This document shows positions 16,143-23,814 of a stretch of DNA of 64,000 nucleotides, in pieces. Origin of the DNA: Bacillus wiedmannii (GTDB lineage Bacteria; Bacillota; Bacilli; Bacillales; Bacillaceae_G); contig NZ_LOBC01000017.1 in the NCBI RefSeq assembly GCF_001583695.1, forward strand, positions 519,561 to 583,560. The letters are read 5' to 3'. The position numbers and the translations under genes were made by a program. The first letter of the stretch is position 1. The number at the start of each line of letters is the position of its first letter. The notes beneath the pieces were generated by a model. It saw only the letters and a list, made by a program, of their open reading frames with translations. It searched no databases and had not been told where the DNA came from.

Positions 16143-16823
16143 TTATTGCTTCTTTGGCTTCTCTAGAAATTTCAGAAGAAGCGATCTAAATTCTGTTTCA
16201 TTCACTCCATTATTTTTGGCAACTTCGATTACAGTAGTTGTTACGTTAGCCGCTACTTTTAAATATTCCTTACTTAAATTATTCATTTCATTTCTTTTTT
16301 CTTTTGCATTCTCGACTGTTACAGAATCAATACAAACAATCATCTTATCTACAATTTGTAAGTAATTATTTTGTGCATCTATTATTTTTTGAATATCATC
16401 TTTATTACTTACTTTCGATTGTTTTAAATATGTATATGCTTGATTCACTTCATCCTTTAAAATTTTATCATTATTCTTCGCCTGTTCTTGCAACATATTC
16501 TTCATGTCATCTATTGTTTTTTGATCCATCGAATCTCGCAATAAATAATCTGGATTCCCAATCGCATAATCGTACTTAATTGTTACATCTTGAAATATTT
16601 TCATGACAATAGCTAATTGATATGCTAAATCAAATTCATCAAATTCCTTTTTTTCTCGTGGATTTTCTACGCTTTTTGAACTCTCAGTTGCTCTAGTATC
16701 CTTTTTTTCTTCTTGCTTTACTTTTTCGCCCTTTGATGATGTAGTTTCCTCATTCGTTCCGCACGCAGCAAGCGCTAATATAGATATACTACAAACCAGT
16801 CCTGTAAAAATTTTATGTTTCAT
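16143..16823 (-). CDS. Predicted lipoprotein of unknown function
   Basis: The 226-residue protein has a signal peptide with lipobox 'LALAAC' (Cys at 21), a Lys/Glu/Ser-rich linker (about 25-60) and a helical C-terminal part (about 62-226) that looks coiled ('MKNMLQEQAKNNDKILKDEV'). It is expected on the outer face of the membrane. I do not recognise a family. It lies between greA and pbpI in the same direction but is separated from both by terminators, so it is probably transcribed alone. AAAGGGG precedes ATG 16823. Confidence 0.8.
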   Translation of the reverse strand: MKHKIFTGLVCSISILALAACGTNEETTSSKGEKVKQEEKKDTRATESSKSVENPREKKEFDEFDLAYQLAIVMKIFQDVTIKYDYAIGNPDYLLRDSMDQKTIDDMKNMLQEQAKNNDKILKDEVNQAYTYLKQSKVSNKDDIQKIIDAQNNYLQIVDKMIVCIDSVTVENAKEKRNEMNNLSKEYLKVAANVTTTVIEVAKNNGVNETEFRSLLLKFLEKPKKQ

Positions 16824-16952
16824 AATTAGCCCCTTTTCCCCTTTAAAACCTATAGTTCCTAATTATGATATCAAAGCTTCAGGTGATTTTTTGACATTTT
16901 TTGTCGAACCATTCGAATGTTTATACAATTTTTTCGTTCTACAAATAAAATA

Positions 16953-16984
16953 AAAAAGATTCTCCCATCGGGAGAATCTTTTTT
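16953..16984 (-). terminator. greA intrinsic terminator
   Basis: AAAAAAGATTCTCCC / GGGAGAATCTTTTTT with a 3-base loop overlaps the greA stop codon. Confidence 0.92.
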
Positions 16985-17459
16985 ATTTTACAGAGATAAT
17001 CTCTACTTGCATTTCTCCACCTGGAGTTTGGATTGCTACCTTCTCACCAATTTGCTTACCTAATAAGCTTTTTGCAATTGGAGAATCGTTAGAAATTCTT
17101 CCTTCAAATGGATCTGCTTCTGCGCTACCTACGATTGTGTAAGATTCTTCATCTCCACCTGGTAACTCTTTAAATGTTACTGTTTTACCTAATGTAACAA
17201 CTGTAGATTCTTCACCGTTATCTGTGATGATAACTGCGTTACGAATCATGTTTTCTAATTGTGTAATACGTCCTTCTACGAACGCTTGCTCATCTTTTGC
17301 TGCATCGTACTCAGAGTTCTCAGAAAGATCTCCGAAGCTACGTGCAATCTTAATTCGCTCTACAACCTCTTTACGTTTTACCGTTTTTAAATCTTCAAGT
17401 TCGTTCTCTAGCTTTTGCTTACCCTCTTGCGTCATAGGGTATGTTTTTTCTGTTGCCAT
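16983..17459 (-). CDS. greA: Transcription elongation factor GreA
   Basis: The 158-residue factor rescues backtracked RNA polymerase by stimulating transcript cleavage. It has the N-terminal coiled coil (about 8-75, '[20 protein letters not shown]' and '[20 protein letters not shown]', with the conserved acidic tip residues D and E) and the C-terminal FKBP-like domain (about 80-158). ATG 17459 follows AAAGGAG; an upstream in-frame extension is not supported. A structured leader ending in a terminator-like hairpin precedes it. Confidence 0.96.
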   Translation of the reverse strand: MATEKTYPMTQEGKQKLENELEDLKTVKRKEVVERIKIARSFGDLSENSEYDAAKDEQAFVEGRITQLENMIRNAVIITDNGEESTVVTLGKTVTFKELPGGDEESYTIVGSAEADPFEGRISNDSPIAKSLLGKQIGEKVAIQTPGGEMQVEIISVK

Positions 17460-17491
17460 ATTTTCCACTCCTTTTATATACCAATCCCCCG

Positions 17492-17718
17492 AAAAAAAGA
17501 GGAGTTCCATATGAAAACTCCCCCACTTATATGTATAGCGGAGGTTTCTAGCACGCCTGTACTAGCGGAGTTGTCACATACAACCCCGTATTCCCAATTC
17601 TTCTTTATATAAAGAAGATATGTATGGAAAGTTGATATAAATATGCCCTCACCTATATATAGATGAGGTTGCATGTTTCATTGTATTCGATAGGACGGGA
17701 AAAAATCCCTTCCTATCG
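17492..17718 (-). promoter_or_regulatory. Structured udk-greA intergenic leader with terminator/attenuator
   Basis: In minus-strand order the gap holds stem-loops at 17718-17688 (CGATAGGA arms extended by GGGA/TCCC), 17668-17647 (CCTCA arms), 17618-17599 (a 20-base perfect palindrome) and 17522-17501 (GGAGTT/AACTCC followed by TCTTTTTTTC, a terminator). A second AACTCC at 17567-17572 could pair with the terminator's 5' arm instead, as an antiterminator would. It may simply end udk transcripts, or attenuate greA; the sequence allows both. Confidence 0.55.
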
Positions 17719-17737
17719 TATATCTTTTACTATGCTA

Positions 17738-18376
17738 TTACAAATTTACTTTTTGTTCAAGAATTGTTGCAATTTTTGTCACCATAATATCAATTGCAAC
17801 ATGGTTTTGTCCACCTTCAGGGATAATAATATCCGCAAATTTCTTAGAAGGCTCAATAAATTGATTGTGCATTGGACGTACAACACTTACGTATTGATCA
17901 ATAACTGAATCCATCGTACGACCGCGCTCTTTAATATCACGCTGCATGCGGCGTAAAATACGAAGATCTGCATCTGTATCAACGAATAGCTTAATGTCCA
18001 TTAACTCACAAAGACGTGGGTCTTCTAAAATAAGAATTCCTTCTAAAATGATTACATCTTTCGGCTCAACTGGAATAACTTCTTCTGAACGCGTATGCAA
18101 TGTATAGTCATATACAGGCTTATCAATTTGCTCATATGCAAGTAACTGCTGCAAATGTTCAATTAACAGATCATTATCAAACGCAAGCGGATGATCATAA
18201 TTTGTTTTTAAACGCTCTTCCATTGGTAAATGGCTTTGATCTTTGTAATAATAATCTTGCTCTAAGATTAAAATAGAATGACCTTTAAAATGGTCAAAAA
18301 TCGCTTTCGTTACACTCGTTTTACCTGATCCCGAACCACCAGCAATTCCAATTACAACAGGCTTATTCGTCCCCAT
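17738..18376 (-). CDS. udk: Uridine kinase
   Basis: This 212-residue kinase phosphorylates uridine and cytidine in pyrimidine salvage. The P-loop '[17 protein letters not shown]' lies at about 9-25; '[20 protein letters not shown]' and '[12 protein letters not shown]' are the family's substrate-binding region, and '[20 protein letters not shown]' is the lid. It is 18 bases after trhP2, so it belongs to the trmR-trhP1-trhP2-udk transcription unit, as in B. subtilis. The ribosome site is weak (AAAGAG). Confidence 0.95.
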   Translation of the reverse strand: MGTNKPVVIGIAGGSGSGKTSVTKAIFDHFKGHSILILEQDYYYKDQSHLPMEERLKTNYDHPLAFDNDLLIEHLQQLLAYEQIDKPVYDYTLHTRSEEVIPVEPKDVIILEGILILEDPRLCELMDIKLFVDTDADLRILRRMQRDIKERGRTMDSVIDQYVSVVRPMHNQFIEPSKKFADIIIPEGGQNHVAIDIMVTKIATILEQKVNL

Positions 18377-18394
18377 TCGACTATCAACTCTTTC

Positions 18395-19675
18395 TTATTG
18401 AAGTATGCTTTTGCGCATCATATTATTCACATACACTGGTTGATCCACTTTGAATTTCACGATTTGCAACGGATGTCTCGCTGCATCTAATTCGTTTCCA
18501 TCCTCATCCCAAATTTTCTCCACCGTCTGCGTAAAGTTTTCTATTTCTGGCCCAAAGAACTCCACTTCATGTCCTGGTTTGAAATGATTACGTTGCTCAA
18601 TCGTTACGATGCCCGTTTCTTCATTATAATCTAACACTAAACCAGCGAAATCATACGTTGTTTTCTTACTATGATTTCCAAACATTTGCTCTTGATGTCC
18701 TGGAACCCCTTCAAAGAATGCAGGAGCTGTATCACGATTTGCACATTTATCCAGCTCATCTAACCATTCTTGTTTAAACTCAAAGTTATCCGGATCCGCA
18801 CAATATGCATCAATTACTTTACGGTATACAGTCGCTACAGTCGCTACGTAATGGATTGATTTCATACGTCCTTCAACCTTTAAACTATCAATTCCAATTT
18901 CAATCATTTTCGGAATTGATAAAATTAAATTTAAGTCTTTTGGACTCATTGCAAAGTGAGCATCTTCTTCTTGGAATAGAGGCAGCTCTTTTGCATCTTT
19001 ATGTTGTGATACTGTTTGAACCAAATCATAGTCCCAGCGGCAAGATTGACAACAACCACCACGGTTAGAGTCACGTGCCGTCATATGGTTACTTAACGTA
19101 CATCTGCCTGAATATGCGATACACATTGCACCATGGACGAATGCTTCAATTTCAATATCCACTTTTTCTTTAATTTCTTTCATTTCTTCATAGCTTGCTT
19201 CACGAGCTAATACAAGACGATGTAAACCTTCTTCTTTCCAATACTGTGCTGCTTTCCAGTTGGATAGTGATTGTTGTGTACTTAAATGTACTTCAACAGA
19301 AGGCGCTACACGTTTACAAGTCTCAATAATAAGCGGATCAGCAACGATAATTCCCGTTACGCCAGCTTTTTCAATCCCTTTTAAATATTCCTCTAGCCCG
19401 TCCATATTTTCATTATGTGCAAAGATATTTGTTGTTACATATATTTTTGCTCCATATTTCTTTGCAAATTTCACACCTTCTGCCATTTCTTCCAGTGTAA
19501 AGTTACCTGCATTCGAACGAAGACCAAATTCTTGTCCACCTAAATATACAGCATCTGCCCCATAATGGATAGCTACTTTTAATTTTTCTAAGTTACCCGC
19601 AGGGATTAACAGTTCAGGTTTCTTCACAATAACGCGTTTGCCATCGATTACTCGTGAAATTTCTTGTACAGTCAT
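18395..19675 (-). CDS. trhP2: U32-family tRNA hydroxylation protein TrhP2 (YrrO)
   Basis: The 426-residue protein is a U32 'peptidase-like' enzyme needed for 5-hydroxyuridine at tRNA position 34. The U32 signature reads 'EAFVHGAMCIAYSGRCTLSN' (about 173-192) followed by 'RGGCCQSCRW' (about 204-213), which provide the conserved cysteines. A C-terminal beta-barrel extension (about 330-420) distinguishes it from its shorter partner TrhP1 next door. The frame and operon position match B. subtilis yrrO. The older name 'collagenase-like peptidase' is misleading. Confidence 0.92.
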   Translation of the reverse strand: MTVQEISRVIDGKRVIVKKPELLIPAGNLEKLKVAIHYGADAVYLGGQEFGLRSNAGNFTLEEMAEGVKFAKKYGAKIYVTTNIFAHNENMDGLEEYLKGIEKAGVTGIIVADPLIIETCKRVAPSVEVHLSTQQSLSNWKAAQYWKEEGLHRLVLAREASYEEMKEIKEKVDIEIEAFVHGAMCIAYSGRCTLSNHMTARDSNRGGCCQSCRWDYDLVQTVSQHKDAKELPLFQEEDAHFAMSPKDLNLILSIPKMIEIGIDSLKVEGRMKSIHYVATVATVYRKVIDAYCADPDNFEFKQEWLDELDKCANRDTAPAFFEGVPGHQEQMFGNHSKKTTYDFAGLVLDYNEETGIVTIEQRNHFKPGHEVEFFGPEIENFTQTVEKIWDEDGNELDAARHPLQIVKFKVDQPVYVNNMMRKSILQ

Positions 19676-19693
19676 TTCCTACACCCTCCTCGT

Positions 19694-20623
19694 TTAGTAA
19701 ACCGTCTCTTTAAAGAAGAATCCTGTATCTAACGGACGATTTACCGGTTGCATTTCTTCTATCTCTTTATATAAATCGTCTTTCACGTCATAATACGCAT
19801 CACGATCTTCTACACATAAATCAATTGCTTTACGATATTTCTTCGTTACCTCAATAATGTATGCAGAGCTTTTTAGTACACCATCAATTTTTAAGCTATC
19901 TACTTCACCATCAATTAGTTCCTCTAATTCATCGATGAAACAAATATCGTTTGGACTCATAATATGAGTACCATTTTCATCTTCATAAATTGGATATTTA
20001 TTGTTACGCTCTGGGTCATATAAGAACATATTCTCTTCATATTTTTTCTTTTCAATGTCAAGATTACGCCCTTGATACTCAAAGTAGTTTCCTACTAGCG
20101 AACGCTTTGATTGGAACATGCAAGTCATACCGTGAATTTGTACTTCAAGCTCCACTTCAGCATTTTCTTTTAATTCAACAATTTCATCTAAGCTAAGCTC
20201 ACGAGCTAATACAGCGCGCTTTGCTCCTCTTTGTCCCCAGTAGTTACAAGTGAACCAGTTTGTTGCTGTTGTTTCTGTATTCCAGTGCAACTGCATATTT
20301 GGCGCTACTTCGCGAACGGCCATTAATACTGCTGGATCCCCGAAGACAATTGCATCTACACTTACTTCGTTTAAAAATGCAACATAATCTGTTAATTCTT
20401 CTACTTTATCGTTGTGGAACATAGCGTTCATTGCTACGTATACTTTTACACCATTTTCATGTGCAATCTTCACAGCTTGTTTCACATCTTCACGTGAAAA
20501 TTCCCCTGCTAAACGTAAACCAAACTTTTGCTCACCGATCATTACCGCATCTGCTCCTGCTTTCGCAAGAGGTTCGATATCCGCCACTGCTTTTGGCGTT
20601 ACTAACAATTCAGGTTTCTTCAT
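19694..20623 (-). CDS. trhP1: U32-family tRNA hydroxylation protein TrhP1 (YrrN)
   Basis: This 309-residue paralog of TrhP2 shares the N-terminal fold ('KPELLVTPKAVADIEPLAKA', 3-22) and the U32 core 'QIHGMTCMFQSKRSLVGNYF' (about 163-182), but lacks the cluster of downstream cysteines and the C-terminal extension. With TrhP2 it is required for ho5U34 formation in B. subtilis. GAGGGTGACC precedes ATG 20623, and only 7 bases separate it from trmR, so the set is co-translated. Confidence 0.9.
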   Translation of the reverse strand: MKKPELLVTPKAVADIEPLAKAGADAVMIGEQKFGLRLAGEFSREDVKQAVKIAHENGVKVYVAMNAMFHNDKVEELTDYVAFLNEVSVDAIVFGDPAVLMAVREVAPNMQLHWNTETTATNWFTCNYWGQRGAKRAVLARELSLDEIVELKENAEVELEVQIHGMTCMFQSKRSLVGNYFEYQGRNLDIEKKKYEENMFLYDPERNNKYPIYEDENGTHIMSPNDICFIDELEELIDGEVDSLKIDGVLKSSAYIIEVTKKYRKAIDLCVEDRDAYYDVKDDLYKEIEEMQPVNRPLDTGFFFKETVY

Positions 20624-20630
20624 ACCTTGG

Positions 20631-21272
20631 TCACCCTCTCTTTTTACTAACAGCTACTCCATCACCAATTGGGAAAATCGTTGTATCATATCCTTCATGG
20701 TTCATAAGCCATTCATTGTACGTCTTAATACGACGGATTAAACCACGTGTACGTCTGTTTTCAATTTTCTCTTTTGTCGTCACAAGGCCATGGTACATAA
20801 CATTATCTGAAATAATTACGCCACCAGGATTTAATAACGGTTCATATAAGTCAAAAAAGCGACGATATTGTCCTTTTGCTGCATCAATAAAAATAACATC
20901 AAATGTTCCATGTTCTTCTACTTGTTCGCCTGTTTCTAACGCATCACCGTAAATAACGGAAATACGCTCTTTAACTGGTGAACGTTCTATATATTCAAGT
21001 GCTTTTTCATATCGCTCGCGATTGCGCTCAACTGTCACAATGCGAGAATTTGGAATAGCTTGCATCATACGAATACTAGAATAGCCAATTGCTGTACCAA
21101 GCTCTAAAATGCTTTTTGGTCCAATTAAACGTAAAAATTGCAACATAAATTCCATTCCAAGTCGATCCATAATCGGCACATGATTTTCTTTCGCGTAGTC
21201 TTCCATTTCAAGAATTAATTTATCTTTTGGATCAATAAATGATAATAGGTACTCGTTAACTGCATCCTCCAT
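20631..21272 (-). CDS. trmR: tRNA 5-hydroxyuridine methyltransferase TrmR (YrrM)
   Basis: The 213-residue class I SAM methyltransferase makes 5-methoxyuridine (mo5U34) from ho5U34. Motif I is 'SILELGTAIGYSSIRMM' (about 54-70); the O-methyltransferase family residues 'FDVIFIDAAKGQYRRFF' (about 124-140, metal/SAM site) and 'GGVIISDNVMYHG' are present. It is first in the trmR-trhP1-trhP2-udk operon, matching B. subtilis yrrMNO. AAGGAGGACC precedes ATG 21272. Confidence 0.92.
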   Translation of the reverse strand: MEDAVNEYLLSFIDPKDKLILEMEDYAKENHVPIMDRLGMEFMLQFLRLIGPKSILELGTAIGYSSIRMMQAIPNSRIVTVERNRERYEKALEYIERSPVKERISVIYGDALETGEQVEEHGTFDVIFIDAAKGQYRRFFDLYEPLLNPGGVIISDNVMYHGLVTTKEKIENRRTRGLIRRIKTYNEWLMNHEGYDTTIFPIGDGVAVSKKRG

Positions 21273-21335
21273 AATGGTCCTCCTTATTTACATGGAGAAG
21301 TGCCTCTATGACGTCTTTTCACACATAGAATGCAA

Positions 21336-21369
21336 TAAAAATACAAGCCAGCTTCACCCTTAGCTTGTA
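21336..21369 (-). terminator. Terminator-like hairpin in the trmR leader
   Basis: On the minus strand TACAAGC and GCTTGTA (21342-21369) pair and are followed by TTTTTATT. It lies after the mltG terminator and about 65 bases before trmR, so it could be a second stop for mltG read-through or an attenuator of trmR. Confidence 0.6.
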
Positions 21370-21431
21370 CGTCCCGTTTTGATATTAAAAACGATTCTTC
21401 TGCCAGTTTTTAACCCGATATATTTTACCAC

Positions 21432-21468
21432 AAAAAAGAGGGATGTGCGACTTTTTTCGCTATCCCTC
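21432..21468 (-). terminator. mltG region intrinsic terminator
   Basis: Minus strand: GAGGGAT-AGCG...TCGC-ATCCCTC followed by TTTTTT, just downstream of the mltG stop at 21475. Confidence 0.88.
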
Positions 21469-21474
21469 CCCATT

Positions 21475-22548
21475 TCACTGTTTTTTCGTAATATATTTTT
21501 GCTTTAATGCATTATGCTCTTCCAATGTTTTCGCATAGTACACTTCACCAGTTGGTGCAGCTAAGAAATAATAATAATCCGTTTGCGCAGGTTCTAATGC
21601 AGCCTCCACTGAATGTTTGCCAGAGTTCGCAATCGGACCAACCGGCAATCCTTTCACAACATACGTATTGTACGGTGAGTTTATCTTTAAATCTTCATAT
21701 AATACACGTTGTTTATGCTTTCCAAGTGCGTATAATACCGTTGGATCAGTTTGCAGTGGCATACCTTTCGCTAAACGATTATAAAAGACGCTAGAAATCT
21801 TTTGACGATCTGTAAAGCCTGTTGCCTCTTCTTCAATAAGTGAAGACAATGTTAAAAGCTGGTGAACATCCCAGTTTTTCGCTTTCATTTTCGCCTCATT
21901 TTGAACAATGATTGCATTCGTTTTCTCAAGCATTGGGATTACGATTTCTTCTAACGTCGTATCTTTTTTATAGAAAGAGTACGTCGCAGGATATAAATAA
22001 CCTTCTAATGGATATTTAATATTGCTATCAAAGATTTTATCCGTTAACAACTTCGGATACTTTTGCTGCATTTTTTGAATAAATGCTTTATCGTTTAATT
22101 GACGTACGACATCATCTTTATTCCACTTTAATTCGTTTGCAACCGTTTCTGCAATTTCAGTTACTTGTGCCCCTTCTTTTATCGTCACTTTATAAAGAGC
22201 TGGACGATGTACATTACCAGATGACATTTGTTCAATAACATCTGAGGCATTCATTGAAGGATTTAATAAATATGTACCCGCTTGTAAATTTTTAGATTTA
22301 GCCTTTGTATAAAAACTAAAAACTGTACCGTTTTTCACAGCACCTTTTTCTTCTAAAATCTCACCAATTTTACTAGTAGATGATCCTTTTGGAATTTCTA
22401 CTTCCATCTCTTTTTTATTCCCGCTATCAACTGGTCCTAATGCGGATGAAATATACGCATAGACTGAACCACAAACTAAAAGCAGTGCAATAATCGAAAA
22501 TAAAAAAATGCGTCTACGCTTCTTTTTCACTTGATTCTCTATCAACAC
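21475..22548 (-). CDS. mltG: Endolytic murein transglycosylase MltG (YrrL)
   Basis: This 357-residue protein cuts nascent glycan strands outside the membrane. It has one N-terminal membrane segment (about 14-33), a LysM-like region, and the YceG domain with catalytic Glu in 'TLSSLIEEEATGFTDRQKIS' (near 237). 'MPLQTDPTVLYALG' and 'SPYNTYVVKGLPVGPIANSG' are family signatures. The start is GTG at 22548 behind AAGGAGG. It lies upstream of trmR as in B. subtilis. Confidence 0.93.
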   Translation of the reverse strand: MLIENQVKKKRRRIFLFSIIALLLVCGSVYAYISSALGPVDSGNKKEMEVEIPKGSSTSKIGEILEEKGAVKNGTVFSFYTKAKSKNLQAGTYLLNPSMNASDVIEQMSSGNVHRPALYKVTIKEGAQVTEIAETVANELKWNKDDVVRQLNDKAFIQKMQQKYPKLLTDKIFDSNIKYPLEGYLYPATYSFYKKDTTLEEIVIPMLEKTNAIIVQNEAKMKAKNWDVHQLLTLSSLIEEEATGFTDRQKISSVFYNRLAKGMPLQTDPTVLYALGKHKQRVLYEDLKINSPYNTYVVKGLPVGPIANSGKHSVEAALEPAQTDYYYFLAAPTGEVYYAKTLEEHNALKQKYITKKQ

Positions 22549-22721
22549 TCTTCCTCCTTAATTAAATTGTAGACCGTATGTATATCTTTCTATACAACAC
22601 GATATAAAAACACAATAAATTTATTTATCTTTTTTAGATAGACATTTTATTTTTCTACAATCCGTCTCATTATACTACAAAGGATTACAAGGTTTCGACA
22701 AAAAATCTTTCATTTTACATA

Positions 22722-22755
22722 TAAAAAAAGATGGACTATATGTCGTCCACCTTTT
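22722..22755 (-). terminator. yrzB intrinsic terminator
   Basis: Minus strand: AAGGTGGAC...GTCCATCTT followed by TTTTT, 9 bases after the yrzB stop. It ends the alaS-ireB-ruvX-yrzB unit. Confidence 0.85.
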
Positions 22756-22763
22756 AGTACTTA

Positions 22764-23042
22764 TTATTCAGCTTCTTGCTCATCAGCTAGAGTGTTGAAC
22801 ATTTCTTGTACCATTTCCCACTCTTCTTCAGATTCGATTGGAAGTAAACTTCCGCCCTCTTCTTCATTTTGCTCATAAGCCATTGCATCATAAATTGGGT
22901 CTCCATCTTCGTCTACTTCTCCGATTGGAGAGAAGACTACGTATGATTTTTTGCCAAATTTTTCAGCATCAAAAGTGAAAATAATTTCACATAAATGTTC
23001 GTTACCTTTTTCGTCTACAATTGTAATTTGATTTTCTTCCAT
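22764..23042 (-). CDS. yrzB: DUF1292 family protein YrzB
   Basis: The 92-residue acidic protein has the DUF1292 pattern 'ITIVDEKGNEHLCEIIFTFD' (6-25), 'KSYVVFSPIGEVDEDGDPIY' and an acidic C-terminus. ATG 23042 is taken because GAGGTG is six bases before it; the GTG three codons upstream has no site. It ends a tightly packed ireB-ruvX-yrzB group (12-base gap after ruvX). Function is unknown; it is one of the widely conserved Firmicute small proteins. Confidence 0.88.
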   Translation of the reverse strand: MEENQITIVDEKGNEHLCEIIFTFDAEKFGKKSYVVFSPIGEVDEDGDPIYDAMAYEQNEEEGGSLLPIESEEEWEMVQEMFNTLADEQEAE

Positions 23043-23054
23043 TTTGGTCACCTC

Positions 23055-23468
23055 TTATTTACTATCTAAAAATCCTTGTAAGATTACGACTGCAGCCATC
23101 TTATCGATTACTTGCTTTCGCTTCTTACGGCTTACATCAGCTGAAATGAGCAAACGTTCCGCTGCCATCGTTGACAAACGCTCGTCCCACATTACAACGT
23201 CTAATTGTAACAGCTCTCGTAGGTTTTCTGCAAATTGTTGGCACGCTTCACCACGTGGGCCAATTGTACCATTCATATTTTTAGGTAAACCTACTACTAT
23301 TTTGTCCACATTGTACTGCTTTACTAACTCAGAAATACGATCAAAACCAAAGTGACCTCGTTCTTCGTTAATTTTAATTGTTTCTAATCCTTGCGCTGTC
23401 CAGCCCATTTCGTCGCTCATTGCAACTCCGACTGTTTTTGTACCTACATCTAAACCTAATATCCGCAT
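23055..23468 (-). CDS. ruvX: YqgF/RuvX RNase H-fold nuclease (YrrK)
   Basis: This 137-residue protein has the RNase H-like motifs '[18 protein letters not shown]' (3-20), '[19 protein letters not shown]' (about 54-72) and '[18 protein letters not shown]' (about 94-111), giving the acidic catalytic residues. The family acts in pre-16S rRNA 5' processing and was proposed as a Holliday-junction resolvase. It is three bases from ireB. GAGGAG precedes ATG 23468. Confidence 0.93.
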   Translation of the reverse strand: MRILGLDVGTKTVGVAMSDEMGWTAQGLETIKINEERGHFGFDRISELVKQYNVDKIVVGLPKNMNGTIGPRGEACQQFAENLRELLQLDVVMWDERLSTMAAERLLISADVSRKKRKQVIDKMAAVVILQGFLDSK

Positions 23469-23471
23469 AAA

Positions 23472-23738
23472 CTACTCCTCACGATGATGTTTCAAGTAAG
23501 ACTTCACAAGCTCTTCAATTAACTCATCACGTTCAAGCTTGCGAATGATGCTTCGTGCATCTTTATGGCGAGGTATGTACGCTGGGTCTCCACTTAATAA
23601 ATAACCGACGATTTGGTTAATCGGATTATAGCCTTTTTCTTGAAGTGCATCATACACAGTTAAAAGTACATCATTTACATGGACACTCTGTTTTTCATCT
23701 TGAATGCTAAACTTCATTGTTTTATCAAAACCGTCCAT
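23472..23738 (-). CDS. ireB: IreB family regulatory phosphoprotein (YrzL)
   Basis: The 88-residue protein matches the IreB/DUF965 family: '[20 protein letters not shown]' (8-27), '[20 protein letters not shown]' (about 37-56) and '[20 protein letters not shown]' near the end. In enterococci IreB is a target of the PASTA kinase/phosphatase pair. ATG 23738 follows GAGGTG; a longer upstream frame runs back into alaS and is rejected. It is 76 bases after alaS in the conserved alaS-ireB-ruvX order. Confidence 0.9.
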   Translation of the reverse strand: MDGFDKTMKFSIQDEKQSVHVNDVLLTVYDALQEKGYNPINQIVGYLLSGDPAYIPRHKDARSIIRKLERDELIEELVKSYLKHHREE

Positions 23739-23814
23739 TTCAAGCACCTCACTTATATAGTAAGTATAGGGAGAAGAACTTCTCCTCTCCCTACCATTGT
23801 ACACTACTATCTCT

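Noticed and set aside
17474-17674. 66-codon minus-strand frame in the udk-greA gap
   Set aside because: It overlaps several stem-loops and a terminator, and has no ribosome site or family match.
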